Source: Trissonchulus latispiculum (taxonomy: Eukaryota; Nematoda; Enoplea; Enoplida; Ironidae). From it: a stretch of DNA of 64,000 nucleotides. The stretch covers positions 1-64,000 of the forward strand of contig JASAND010028104.1 of assembly GCA_030248195.1 (NCBI GenBank), read 5' to 3'. Position numbers and translations under genes: made by a program. The notes beneath the pieces were generated by a model. It was not told the origin of the DNA. It did not search any database and saw nothing but the letters and a program-made list of their open reading frames with translations. The number at the start of each line of letters is the position of its first letter. The first letter of the stretch is position 1. Shown here in pieces: positions 35,456 through 48,300 of this stretch.

Positions 35456-36929
35456 GTCCCTCTTGACGGCGAGTGTTCCCCTGCTGTACTGTTTGTCTGT
35501 TTGTTACTGTAATCTCCCCATATGTGATACGGGTCGGCCTCTATGATTCTATCTGGTGATTGGACGGGCCTGGTTCGGCGTTTGGAAGGCTTGCGGTGAT
35601 GGTCTTGGTTGAGCGGGCGCTTGATGCCGAGGAGCATCCGCCCAGTGGTCCGGAGGTTCTGGTCCGGTGATTGGTCCGGTCCAGTCCGGGACTTTTCCCA
35701 AGGTGCTTGGAACCGGAAATCTTTCCCGCAGCCTGGAGTCATTTTCAATTGTTTTGAACTTTTAAGTCAAATTTTGTGATGCTTGTTGTGAACCTGGTTG
35801 TATGTCCCCTTACCTCGGCCGCCCCCCATCCCCCTTTCCCCCTTCTTTTACTAACTGTTGTTCACTGTCTATATTTTCTATGTACTCTACAGATTTAGCG
35901 TTAACCTTGGTTGGGTGGGGTCTTTGGTCATTGTTCGGGGTCTCTTCTCCGGGAGTAAAATTTCTTAAATTAATTTCTAAATTTCATTTTCCTGTTTCTA
36001 TCTTTCCGAGATTTCATTCCCGGGTGGGGTGGTTCCCTCTAGCTCAGCTTGGCTGTTCTATATGTGCTGTACGTTATTCCATTTTTCTTAATCTTTTTCG
36101 GGTCTTTTCTTTCTCTTAACATGGTGGTTGTTTCGCTTTTCTTTCTAAAAAATAGTCACGGGTTTACTTTTACTTCAAGATTTTCTACATATCCTGCCAT
36201 TATTTTTGCCTTATTTTGCCATGTCTATTCCATGCAGCTATGCCATTCCCGCTTTATTTTGGTGCTTTACAAATCATTGGCATTTATTAAAGATTCTATT
36301 ATATTTTTGTATGTTGGCGCAGGCAGGTGCTCAAGGAGAGACCCCTCTTTTGAGTTTGAAATACTCTCCCTTCTGATTTATCTCGTTCTTCTGGAGCATT
36401 TGAAATTGAGTCTCCCCTTGAGTCTCGCTGCCTTCCGCCTGTAAGATTTGACTTCATATATGTGAATTTCTTCTACAGTCATTTCTATATTTCTATAATT
36501 GAAAGTGTCCTTTCTTGAATTTTCGAGCGCTTTTGTTGGCACTCGCTTTTGATTATATTATTTTTATATTTTATGTTATTATAAATTTATACCTTCAGAT
36601 TATGTCTTGTTTTGCAATGTGCGCTCTAGTCGCGGCTGAAGGTCTTGCCCCAATTTTCTTTGTGTCTGTATGTCGGCAAAGTCCGTTATATGTTGAATGT
36701 ACCCCCGGTATGTTCCGGCGTAGTTTTACCCGTGTCTCGGCAAAACCCAAAAATGTATAAAACATGGGGTCGAGTAATTCCCGGTGTCCAAAGTAAACCG
36801 AGGAAACATTTTATTCTTTTCCCATTTTTCTAAAACGCATTTTATCTATCTAGTAGCTATGGTACGTAGGCTAACGCAAATTTTAATACTAACCTATGTG
36901 CCTGGAGGCCGCGGCGAGGGCGCGCGTTT
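35456..36929. other. Probable 3' internal part of an LTR element (plus orientation)
   Basis: This stretch lies between the capsid fragment and the polypurine tract at 36930. It is C/T-rich on the plus strand and has no recognised protein. Its position before a polypurine tract and LTR suggests the 3' internal region of the retrotransposon. Confidence 0.4.
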
Positions 36930-36941
36930 AAAAAGAGGGGG
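36930..36941 (+). other. Polypurine tract
   Basis: AAAAAGAGGGGG is followed by TAATC and then the LTR start TGTAG. It is the expected primer site for plus-strand DNA synthesis of an LTR element in plus orientation. Confidence 0.7.
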
Positions 36942-36946
36942 TAATC

Positions 36947-37508
36947 TGTAGAATATTTCCTTGATTTTACCCTAAAATATTCAAAAGTGGGTGCTAACTT
37001 TATGAAAAATCAATCTAAATTTTACTGTTGTGTACGGTCCAACGCCGTACATAGCTAATTCACTTTCTCTTTCATTTTGAGCTCATCTTCATTCAGTCTA
37101 GATTCAAACTTCTTATCAACTGGTGGTTCGGGTGCTCACGCATATTTCTACTACTGTGGGTGCTCAACTTGGGTTTGGTTTGAGGGTCATCTCCCCACTT
37201 TCACTCCCCCTTTGGGTTTAAGGTTTGTTTGTGTGTTCTGACTGAAACTTTGTGAATTTAAATTTGTGCTTGCCTTATTTTTCTTGTGTTATTGAGAAAA
37301 TGTTTGGGTTTCTATCTTGTTAATTTCGATGTTTGGCATTTTTGTTTAAATTTAGTAAACTCGTGTCAAAAGTTAGTTTAGGGCTCTGTCGTCAACGTTC
37401 AGTTGGTTAGCGATTAAGTAGGGAACGATCAGACATATTACACACTCATCTACGAACCTCTAAGCTTTATTGACATTAAAATCATATACAGAATTTCTAA
37501 ATTCGACA
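36947..37508 (+). repeat. LTR, plus orientation (562 bp)
   Basis: It starts TGTAGAATATTTCC and ends TTCGACA. It is inverted relative to the two LTRs at 43721-44282 and 44291-44852, which have exactly the same length. It has a polypurine tract before it and a primer-binding site plus gag start after it, so it carries both flanks of a one-LTR junction. Confidence 0.85.
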
Positions 37509-37511
37509 AAC

Positions 37512-37524
37512 TGGCGACCGTAAC
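37512..37524 (+). other. Primer-binding site (plus-oriented copy)
   Basis: TGGCGACCGTAAC lies three bases (AAC) after the LTR end. The same arrangement is seen inverted at 43717-43705. TGG start fits complementarity to a tRNA CCA end; the tRNA species is not determined. Confidence 0.65.
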
Positions 37525-37536
37525 TTTTGAGTAAAT

Positions 37537-37697
37537 ATGTCTGATTCTTCCCCCCGACTTACTCGCTACCTTAAAAAATTACGTGACGGCACTGCCCGAC
37601 TTTTAAGGTTTGTTTGTGTGTTCTGACTGAAACTTTGTGAATTTAAATTTGTGCTTGCCTTATTTTTCTTGTGTTATTGAGAAAATGTTTGGGTTTC
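37537..37697 (+). pseudogene. gag start fragment joined to an LTR fragment
   Basis: 37537-37602 repeats the first codons of gag (MSDSSPRLTR). At 37603 it jumps to a piece of LTR (37603-37697 matches about 37220-37320). It then abuts the minus-strand gag-protease block at about 37700. It is a rearrangement junction. Confidence 0.75.
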
Positions 37698-37703
37698 TAT
37701 TCT

Positions 37704-40700
37704 TCAGTGCTTTAAGTGCTTTGCTAGAAGTTCCTGTCTGTTTAAATACGTATATCCAGTTTCACCTGGATGGAAGGATCTAGAAAATTTTACCGGTGCC
37801 CAAGATCCTTGAACGGGAGGTTCAGGTTCTTCTTTTGCCGCCAGGTCCTCGGAGAGGGCAGGTGGAATACCATTCCTCCCAGTTTGGCTTCCCTGCGGGG
37901 GAACCGTACCGGGAGGTTCGTCAAGAGAGCCATCTAGATCAGGGTTCAGACAGTCCTCACTGACAGCAGGTTCCACCTGACCTCGGCAGGGTAACTCGAC
38001 CCAGTATTGCACCACATCAGAAAAACCCACAGATATTAGGGGTAAGGGGCGTTTTAAATTTTCTGGTAAAGGAGACAACTGGTCAGATGGAATTAGACAT
38101 GGAGTTAAAGGTCCAGTTTCAAGTGGTGAGGGGGTGGCTACCCCTTTTTCAAAAATTTTGGTGGCTCAGGGGGAGCAGCTAAAGCTTTTGCTAAATTCGT
38201 GTTTTCTTTAATAACTTCAAGATGCTCTTCTTCTAGGGGTGGCCTACCCCCTCTTTCGAAAAAAATGTCTGAGTCTATGCCTTCTTCTAGACAGAGAAGA
38301 ACAATTTCAATATCATCTTGCAGTGGTTGTTTCAAGTATGGATCGAAAGGCGACCCTTCTCGAAAGGGAGGCGTGCCCATGCATGTGTCGACTGCGTAGA
38401 TCAGATCCCGTGAAAATTCTTCCAAGTGAACTTGTGCCGGTGTAAAAATAGAATTTGCCCCCGGACAAGGTGTTAGGGCCGAGTAATCCTGCACCGGAAC
38501 GACTGAACCAATTACATTCGACCGAGGAACCTGGACAGTTGTTGAGGTAGGATTAACCATCAGAAATTCGAAAAAGTTTTCTAAAATTTGAACCACTCCC
38601 GCATATGGTAAAATTTTGTGTTCAGCCATAAGAGACTCCATAGGGTTGAAAAAACACAAGGGACCCCGGACAGTGGAGGAGGTACGGGCAGGGGCCCACA
38701 CCTCCGAGGAAGGGGGTACGGTGACGTCAACAGCCATGACTGCAGGTGCTTCGTCGCACCAATTTGCCAAAAATTCAGACCGAATTTCGGTAGAAGAAAG
38801 TAGAGGTTGGCGGAAGCCTTGCATATTGACTTCGTTTGTAGAAAACAGTAAATCCCAATGGAAAGTTTTCATGAAATCTGTACAGATTAACATATCCCGA
38901 TGAAATTTTGGGGCCATGTGAAAGGACCAACCATATTCTTCACACCCAATGGAAAAAATTACAAAAACTTTTGCAGAAATTTCGAGGGGAGCATTGCTAG
39001 AAGTTACTGCCGTAATTGGATCCGGATGGTAAAACCGGACGTCAGCCCCACCCGCCAAAATTCTTTGCACTGTCCGGGGACTGATAATGGAAATTGATGC
39101 CCCAGAATCAATAATTGCCAAAATTTTTGTTTTGCCAGACATGACTACCAAAGCTGGCATATTATCAGCGGCGGCCAGGACCTGTTCGGATTCCAGGTCG
39201 GAGGGGCTCCTAGGGGTTACCGCAATTGAAGTCAAATGGCCCAACAGAGGTTTTTCCTCCTGTTGAACTAGCGTTGATGTAGAAGTTTCCTCCGTTTCTG
39301 TGGCCACCGAGGCCGTCTGAGCCCGGCGCTCAGCTGAGGGAGTGGGGGGTGCCCCTCCCAAAACCGGAGAAAAACCCGCTGTCCAAGAAGGGGAGGGGTG
39401 TTCTTCAAGAAACATAATAGAATCAAATTCTGGGTGATCAGGGCAGGTACGTGCTAAAAGAAAAGCCATGTCCCGAATTTGTTGGGAAAGGACATCGTAG
39501 TATTGTTGCATAAAATCAAAAGTTTCACGTTGAATGGAACGTAAATTATTAAAATTGTGAACCATTTTAGAAAAAACATTGCACAGTTGTTCTTGAGACA
39601 TGGTTAAATCAAAATGCTGTGAATCTAGGGTATTTACTGTTTCCGAAGTAGGAGGGGTTGTGGGTGCAGGTTCCTCCCCTTTAGAGGCCTTGCTGAGCGC
39701 ACGGGCGGAAACCACTGAAATATTGAATTGCTCAAACATTTGATTTGCCTGTTGTAAAGTCATTCCTTGTGACGGTAGTGGAGGCTTCCAGCCCAAGAAA
39801 GGTGTAGGATTTCCCACAACTCCCGAATCCGAAGCACGCACAAAAGTTTGAGACAAATTCGGCACTCCAGCATTATGTAGAGAAACAGTGCGCTGAAATG
39901 GAATGGGCGTCACAGAGATCGCAGCCGCCGCTGATTGGGGGTTTTGCCCCTGAATATACGTAGTTTGGGCTCCCGAATTTTGTACAGGTTGGAAATTTTG
40001 AAGGGGAACAGAAGATTGAACTGGGGGGGATTTTGTAGTGGGGGTACGTATTGAGCCAATAAGGGGGCAGGGTTATAGTTTGTGGGGTAATATTGTTGTT
40101 GATAGGTTGAGGGCCCCAGGTATTGAGAAGGGTAGACATTTTGTGAATACATAACGTGGTCAACCCTTTCTGGGGGTGGGCGACTTCTATAATCCGGAGG
40201 GGCTTTGGAAGGGTAGCGTTCCCAGCATTTTTCAGATAGATGGCCCCGCTTTTTACAGTAACGGCAAGGGGCAGAAAATTTTTTCCGTTTTTCCTCCTCC
40301 CATTTACTTAAGGCTTCTTGAAGGTGTTGCTCAAACCAGTCCTTCATTTCGCGAAAGCCTAAACAAGAAGCCGCGACTTCGAGGTTGGACTGCGAGGGAG
40401 TATCAGTAGTTTTTGGTGGCTGAGTTTTTTTGTCGGTGCCCCCCTCTTCAACATAGTAGATTGGCAGATCATACGAGAGGGTATCACCCTCCATGGCACG
40501 GGCCTCCCGTGATTCTAAACGGTCAATAATGCGACGAACGTCTTGCATGGTGGGGCGTTGATGCAAATAAAGAGAAGCGAGAGCCGAAGCAAATTTGTCG
40601 TGCACCCCCGCAAAAAGTTGTTGAACACATTCTTGTTCGCGCTCTTCCTGTGTGTCCCACAGGTCGAGGGCCATCGCTTGCAATTCTGAAATATAATGTC

Positions 40701-43692
40701 AAACGGACTCGTTATGAAGTTGCTTTCGGTGTGCAAAAGCCGAGAGCCGCTCCCGCAGTGAAAGTTGCGGTTTTGGAAATTGCGATTTTATCAGTTCTAG
40801 AAATCCTGAATAGGTCTCCACGACCTGTGGGCCACAACGAGAGACGAAAATTTGGGCTTTTCCCGTTAATTTATTCCAAAGGAGGCGCCCCCACTGCTCC
40901 TGAGGAACTGCATGAACTGCCACTGCCGACTCAAATTGGGGTAACCAGTCCTCGAAATATGCACATTTGGGGTCGTACCGGGGGACATCCCTTAAAACTT
41001 CCAGATAATACCGAAAAAGACCCGTGTCAAATTTTGGGACCGAAATATCGGTAGCTTCCATGGTAGTGGGGGTTGGGTGTCGAGGACTTTTTGGAATTCC
41101 CGGCTTTTTACCCACATTATTGACTGAATAATTTGAGTGGGCACCCACAGATGAAGGTGACCCAGAAACTTTCGAGGGAGGGGTGAATTTGAATTTTGTT
41201 GGGAAGGTGGGGGGAGGTGGTGACTGTTCAAAAGCCTGATGCGGCTGGGCAGGCGCCGAAGGAGGCCCCGCGACAAAATCTTGCTGTACTGAGGGCCAAC
41301 CTCCCGAAGAAGGGGCGTCCCCAGTAGGAGCCAACGCTACACCTTTACCTCCCCTCGGGGGAAGCGCGGGTGTGTGCTGCTCTTGCTGCCGCGGAACTTC
41401 ATTCGGTCCTGCAAGGCGATTTTCTGAGACATAATCGGCCGCACAAGCATGCGAGGCCACCATCTCTGCCATATAATAGGGGTTGTTGGGGACCCGCTGA
41501 GGTAAAAGTGGGGGAACTTGTAGTGGGGGCAAAGTTTGTTGGGACCCTTCCCACAGATAATTATTATCCAACTCACGAATTACCGGATTTTCGAAAACTT
41601 GTTGTTCTAATTGGTCGTAGTTAAAATTTGCTGGGGTACGTATCAAATATTGGCCCTCAGGATATTGTGAGGTAGGGGGTTGATAGCGTAGTTGGGGTAA
41701 CTGTTGTTGCATATGGGGTTCCGGGGCTGCGATTTGGATACCTTCGTACAAATGTTGACCATAGGACCCCGGGTGGACAGGGTAATAGCATGGATCCCCT
41801 CGGTTCAAAAAATTTTGATTGACCAATTTTTCTGGGGAGGCCAAAGGTGGGTTTTGGGAAGAAGGAGGGGGGACTTGTAAACGTGGAGGCGGAGGAGGCT
41901 GGGTATGATACAAAGGTGGAGCCGAGGGGCCCCCATGACAAATTGGGGTTTTTTGAATTTGAACGTGGGAAGGGGCGGTCTGCTGATTTGGTAACAAATT
42001 TCCGTACTGGTCCCGGGGAAAGGTGATCCCACCGATGTGTGAAGGGCGGGGCATTTGAGTGGTTGACCCGTTTACGTACGTATTTTGGGAATTTTAAAAA
42101 TTTTGAGAATTTTGAAAATTTTGAAAATTTTCCCCAGAATAAACGGGCTGGGGTAGATACGTAGAAAGGGGGGGTATGGGGTCCCCTCCAGTTCGGACCA
42201 TGACCACAGAATTTTGACTGTAGGCAGAATCATACACGGATCCTGCTTCGGAATCACCCGAATTAGGGGGGTTGGCCACCCATAACTGAAATTTGGGCAG
42301 GTTGAAAAACCCCATGGTTTTGGGGGGGCGCCCCCCCCAGCTGCCTGTTCCGAAGAAAAACCCACACCGTTACGAATATTAATAAAATTTTGGGATATTT
42401 TTGGCTGAGAATACGTATTTTCGGGGGTGCCGAAGATTTAGGGGGTGTTTCCCCCGAACCCAACAAGGCAGAAACTACTTCTTTGGCTGCCTTGGCAGCA
42501 TCAAACCGGGGAGAGATAAAATTGTCAAAATCACGTCGAAAATTTGAATTTTCTGAATGTCGGGGGGTGGTGGGTTTTTCTACAGGCTGAGAAGTAATTT
42601 GTGAGGGTGCTGAAACTGGCCCTCCAAACGTTTTTACCCGGGTCTCCCTCTGACTCTGTGTATAATTCTGCTCTAAATTTTGGGGAGGAACAGCACTTGT
42701 AGATTGGGAGGAACGCAAATTTGATAGGTGTAGCTCAGTGGGTCCCCCACAAGTGCAAAGTGTCAGTGCAAAGCACCAGAAAAATTGAGATTACTGCTGG
42801 AGGTCTTCCCTGCGGGGAAAATTTCTCCAGCAGTAAAATTGCGTCTGGTGCGAGGGGGGGGGTAGGAGGGCGGACACTCCCCCGAAAAATTGTAGGTGAG
42901 GGAACTGAATTTTGGGGGAGCCGATTTCCCAAATTTTCTGGTTGAGGGAGATCTTGATTTTGGGGGTGGGAGAGTTCCCCCTGCAATTGATCGAAATCAG
43001 GATTTGGGGGGAGGTGACGAAATTATAACCTGGGGGGGGTGCAGATTGAGGAATCTGCAAACTAAAATGGGGTGGATTATTTGAAAAATTCTGGGAGAAT
43101 TTGATGAATTTTGGGAGAGAGTCTGAAAATTTTGAGGGGGGTTCTAGAAATTTTGAGGGGGATTTATAAGATTTTGGGGGAGGTTCTGAGAATTTTGGGG
43201 GAGATATTCCAAGTTTTGGGGGGGATTTTGCAGATTTGGGGGGGATTTGGTCCCCCCAACACGTCCACTGAGGTACACCTAGGCACACCCAAAACATTAT
43301 CCAACCCCTTAACAGCCCCCAAAGTTCGGGGGAGGTGAGAAAATTTTGGGGGAGGTGAGAAAATTTTGGGGGAGATCGTTGGAATTCTGGGGGGGATTCT
43401 GGGAATTTTGGGAAAAATTTTGAAAATTTTGGGGGAGACTCCGTCCCCCCACCTCCCCTACTGACAACCGTGCAGATACCCCAGCGCCCCCAGAAATTTG
43501 GGGGGGGGGGGTTGAACCCCCCAACTCCGTTCCCCCCAAATTTGTAGACCGGCGTTTTTGGAAAAATTGCTGATTCAAAAAGCTATCGGAATTTTCAGGT
43601 GCTTGCCCAGCAGGTGATTCCGAAAAAAGTCGGACAGTGCCGTCACGTAATTTTTTAAGGTTGCGAGTAAGTCGGGGGGAAGAATCAGACAT
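37704..43692 (-). pseudogene. Ty3/gypsy-like gag and aspartic protease, no reverse transcriptase
   Basis: gag starts at 43692 (MSDSSPRLTR), 13 nt after the primer-binding site region. The N-terminal third (about 43.6-42.3 kb) is Pro/Asn-rich with PPKF-type tandem units and homopolymer-linked frame changes. The core gag domain is at 41.1-40.5 kb (EDWLPQFESAVAV, LLWNKLTGKA). An in-frame stop at 40699-40701 interrupts it. A CCHC zinc knuckle (CRYCKKRGHLSEKC) lies near 40.26 kb. The protease frame (39913-38138) has DSGAS near 39090 in AIIDSGASISIIS. The last frame ends at 37704, where the LTR fragment begins. No reverse transcriptase, RNase H or integrase follows, so this copy cannot move on its own. 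Confidence 0.8.
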
Positions 43693-43720
43693 ATTTACTC
43701 AAAAGTTACGGTCGCCAGTT

Positions 43721-44282
43721 TGTCGAATTTAGAAATTCTGTATATGATTTTAATGTCAATAAAGCTTAGAGGTTCGTAGATGAGTGTGTAATATGTCTGA
43801 TCGTTCCCTACTTAATCGCTAACCAACTGAACGTTGACGACAGAGCCCTAAACTAACTTTTGACACGAGTTTACTAAATTTAAACAAAAATGCCAAACAT
43901 CGAAATTAACAAGATAGAAACCCAAACATTTTCTCAATAACACAAGAAAAATAAGGCAAGCACAAATTTAAATTCACAAAGTTTCAGTCAGAACACACAA
44001 ACCAATCTTAAACCCAAAGGGGGAGTGAAAGTGGGGAGATGACCCTCAAACCAAACCCAAGTTGAGCACCCACAGTAGTAGAAATATGCGTGAGCACCCG
44101 AACCACCAGTTGATAAGAAGTTTGAATCTAGACTGAATGAAGATGCGCTCAAAATGAAAGAGAAAGTGAATTAGCTATGTACGGCTTTGGACCGTACACA
44201 ACAGTAAAATTTAGATTGATTTTTCATAAAGTTAGCACCCACTTTTGAATATTTTAGGGTAAAATCAAGGAAATATTCTACA
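43721..44282 (-). repeat. LTR, minus orientation, inner copy
   Basis: 562 bp. On the minus strand it is followed by AAC and the primer-binding site (43717-43705) of the gag-protease block. It differs from the outer copy by a few substitutions. Confidence 0.9.
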
Positions 44283-44290
44283 GATTAGTT
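44283..44290 (-). other. LTR-LTR junction, 8 bp
   Basis: On the minus strand the junction between the two LTRs reads AAC followed by TAATC. AAC is what separates LTR end and primer-binding site elsewhere, and TAATC is what separates polypurine tract and LTR start (36942-36946). Confidence 0.9.
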
Positions 44291-44852
44291 TGTCGAATTC
44301 AGAAATTATGTATATGATTTTAATGTCAATAAAGCTTAGAGGTTCGTAGATGAGTGTGTAATATGTCTGATCGTTCCCTACTTAATCGCTAACCAACTGA
44401 ACGTTGACGACAGAGCCCTAAACTAACTTTTGACACGAGTTTACTAAATTTAAACAAAAATGCCAAACATCGAAATTAACAAGATAGAAACCCAAACATT
44501 TTCTCAATAACACAAGAAAAATAAGGCAAGCACAAATTTAAATTCACAAAGTTTCAGTCAGAACACACAAACAAACCTTAAACCCAAAGGGGGAGTGAAA
44601 GTGGGGAGATGACCCTCAAACCAAACCCAAGTTGAGCACCCACAGTAGTAGAAATATGCGTGAGCACCCGAACCACCAGTTGATAAGAAGTTTGAATCTA
44701 GACTGAATGAAGATGCGCTCAAAATGAAAGAGAAAGTGAATTAGCTATGTACGGCGTTGGACCGTACACAACAGTAAAATTTAGATTGATTTTTCATAAA
44801 GTTAGCACCCACTTTTGAATATTTTAGGGTAAAATCAAGGAAATATTCTACA
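44291..44852 (-). repeat. LTR, minus orientation, outer copy
   Basis: 562 bp. Its TG end abuts CCGG of the capsid-like coding sequence directly at 44853. Confidence 0.9.
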
Positions 44853-44898
44853 CCGGTTTTGTATAGTTTACTAAGCATAGCAGATATAAAAGCCAAGG
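44853..44898 (-). pseudogene. Short middle piece of the capsid-like gene
   Basis: It reads LSLAFISAMLSKLYKTG on the minus strand. It sits between the 4.2-kb element (right) and the outer LTR (left). It is in line with the N-terminal piece on one side and the C-terminal piece on the other. Confidence 0.6.
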
Positions 44899-45349
44899 AT
44901 AATGGGTATGTCACGTTATAAGTCACGGGAAGTGCAGAAGGTTTCTCAGAAAGTTGGATATTTTGTCTCGAAAGTTTCTGATTTGTCTCAGAAAATGTCT
45001 CAGAAAGCTAGCGTTTGTCTCGCAAGTTTGACTCGAAAGTTTGACAAATTTTCTCGAAAGTTTAACAAAATGTCTCGAAAGTTTGACGAAATGACTCGAA
45101 AATATTTCAAACTTTCGAGACAAATTTTAATCTTCCGAGAAAAGTTCTGAGACTTTTACCAACTTTCGAGACATTTTATACAAACTTCGAGACAATTCTT
45201 AACTTTAGATACATTTTTCAACTTTCGAGATACTTGCAAAGTTTCGAGCCATTCCTAGCTTTCGAGACATTTTTGCAAACTTTCGAGACTTTGCAACCTT
45301 TTGGGACATTCGTTAAGTTTTGAGACTAAAATGGGTTCGTCATATTTAG

Positions 45350-48300
45350 CTGTCGGAGGAATGTAGTCCTAGTCCGCCGGACTAACAGGTATTAGTCTCG
45401 GACATGTCCGAGACAATGGTTTTTGCTTGTCTCAGACATGTAAGAGACTAATTTTAGTCTGGACAAAATCCTCCTAATCTAGTCTGGCAAACGAATTCAG
45501 TTTAAGACATGTCGGAGACTAATTTATTTTTGTCTGAGACAAATTATTTTTAGTCTAAGACATGTCCGAAACTAATATTTTGCGTGTACGCACTATTTTT
45601 CAAAGAATACTGTCCAGACTTATTAGTCTGAACAGGTGCAGCTGTTAATAATAATTAATAGGGACTAAATTTACTTTTGTACTACACTTAAAGGTTAGTC
45701 CGAACAATAGTCAGGACCATACGTGTGCTGGGGGAGGGTTTGCCCTCCCCAGACCAGGAGCTCACCCCCCCCCCTCCCCAGAGGGGTCCCTCACACCCCT
45801 CCCAGAATCCGGTTTTTTCCGGTTTTTTGCCGGTATTTTGGCCAAAACCGGCAAAAATTCTGTACTTCGGTGGCCGATGGCCGCCGGTTCACCCGCCCCC
45901 CCCCGAAACTTTCCCTCCTGCACATGTCTGGTCAGGACTAAGTTGAAAATTATTAATTTGTAAGTATGGCGGCTAGCTTTAGTTTGCTATAAGCCTTTCT
46001 GGGAGAAGTGCGTCAGTCAGGGCGTAAGTGTGTTGGGTTAGGAACCCCTCCCTCCAAATGGGCAGTTTATTGTAATTTGTCTGCATATTTGTAGTTTGCG
46101 CATCAGCTTCACTATAAGTAGGTAGGTAGGCCGGGCCGGATCGGGCCGGTCGGACCTGCTTTCCAATCAGGGCCGGGCCTGAGAAAAAATTAATGAGGGC
46201 CGGACCGGGCCGCGCAGCTCCCAACGGAAAAAAGCCCGGCCCGTCCCGGCCCTGTCCGGCCCTGCAAAGCCCTAACGTTTATTACATGTAGTTTATCTAT
46301 TGATATACATTTTTCAATTCTAATAATTGTCTTTGCCTTCCTGAATTCAAATATTCTTGGTTTCTTTATCAATGCCTATTAGCTGATATTCGTTGCTTTA
46401 AGCTAGAGATTTGGCCGAAAAACAGTTTTGGCAAAACTGCGATTATTTTGTTTTGAACATCGATTTCTCGAAAACTACGCAATGGATTTGCCTGTTTTTT
46501 CGCTGGATGAAAATTCGTACTATTGCTGAGGGACATTTTTCTTGGTTTGAGCTAAACATCTCCAGTTGCGAGAAAAATGAACACAAAGTTGCGAAATTTC
46601 GTGTCACCGCACGTTTGCCGGATTGTGTGGAGTATTGAGGCTTGTTGAGCCAAATCCAAACAATGTCCCGCGGTTCATAGGTCCTTCATATTATGGCACA
46701 AGATTACATTTTGGCCAATTCCACAGTTTTGAAAAATCGATGTTCTAGGACTTTTTGTCAGTATTCAGCCTATCAGATGTCAGCATGTCAAAAAAATTTT
46801 GTTCGTTTTGTGCTAATTTTGCTAGTTTAGCTAGCTCATGCGAATGTACAGACTATTAGCGCTATCCTTCCGTTTGTATCTGCAAAGTCCAATTTTTCGC
46901 ACTCCGGTTGTATCGCGCAGAAGGTGGTTTATTTATTGTCATACATGGTAGCAAAGTACGAGTAATTTCTGCAAGATTTAAACACAGTGTATGGTATACA
47001 GCGAACAGGCAGAGACAATGTTTGAATGCATGTTTTGTTGAGTCATGGCCGAAAACTTCAGGTTTCAAAAGCTGCACAGGACGCGACACTGGGGGGAATT
47101 GTTTCAGACTATTTGGATCAAACCTCATACTAGCTAGCTTTTCCAGCATCGAACTTTTAGTTAAACTCGTACGTAGCCCTCCCGTTAATTTGGGAAATCG
47201 GTTCAATTGGCTGGCAAAAACTAGAAACATAGTCTTTTGGAGAGTTATTGACCGGCCGAGGAAAATCTGACCGGCCGGCGGCCGGTCGGCTGGTCGGCCG
47301 CCGGCCATCACCCGGCCGGGTCCGACGGCAGAATCAAAAAACCGTCCGAGTAAAATATCCGGCCTGGCAACAACTACAACACCTGTCTGTTGCATGTGTT
47401 TTCTGAAGCATGCTGTTGATGGATGAGATCAGGGCCGACTTTTGAGGCACGACCCGGCCCGGACCAAATTCTAAGTTTGCCCGGCCCGGCCCTGTGACTA
47501 AAATTTCTGGCCCTGCTCCGGTCCGGCTCTGAGTGCCGTTTAGGTCTGCGCTACCCGGGCCCTGAAGACCCCTGTTTTTGAATAATATTTCTAACAAGTT
47601 CTACCGCACCGCACTCCCGTATTCTGAGAATCCAGGGTACTTACATGTCCTCTCAAATAATTCCATGGATGTATATCAGCATACGAACTGCATCAAACAA
47701 AAATACTTATTTTGGTTTAGTCTTTCAATCAACACATGTCATTTTGCGTTCCAAAAATTTATATATGTTGGTGGAAGTACACCCTTGCCCGCCACACTTC
47801 GAATTTAAATTGCGAAGTGTGCCGATTCATTGCAAAATAGCAGAACATGGCGGTAAACAATCTGGGGCATATGTGTGGCTGGCGAATACAGTGGGGGAGG
47901 GGGTTCGAAAATTTAGGAAGAGGTGTGATAAACATTTTCGTGGGGGTCAGCGAAAAATCGGTTTTTCGTACAAAAACTGAAAAATGTTCTCAATTTTCAG
48001 CTAGCTTGTGCTATTTTGAGCGTAATTCAGCAAATTTTAGCAATTTTTCGATTATTTTCGGTAGTTTTTAAAAATTTCGGATTTTCGGCTAATCATTTTC
48101 TAAAATTTATGCAGGGGTTTGAAAACTTTTATGGGGGCGGGGGGGGGTTCGGCTCGGCGACCCCTCCATTTGAACGAATGGGTCCCCAAATCACCGCCAG
48201 CACACCTATGATTTGGAGGCGGGGGTTCTGCTTGAGAGGGGGGATGGTCCCCCCAAAAGTTACAAATTCTAATTACTCCATAGTTTTCAGTTTTTTTGCC

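Noticed and set aside
42791..43338. Long reading frames on both strands in the G/C-rich gag start
   Set aside because: They arise from tandem GGGGGA-type repeats of the gag N-terminus. Only the frame in line with the gag start and primer site is considered.
36947..44852. A normal complete LTR retrotransposon with 5' and 3' LTRs
   Set aside because: The left LTR is inverted, reverse transcriptase and integrase are missing, and no matching target duplication is seen outside.
45723..45946. Pro-rich reading frames near 45.8 kb
   Set aside because: They come from C-rich repeat sequence within the 4.2-kb element and have no conserved features.
46862..47395. 177-residue minus-strand frame
   Set aside because: It runs across a GGCCGG-rich repeat and unrelated sequence; no family or splice support.
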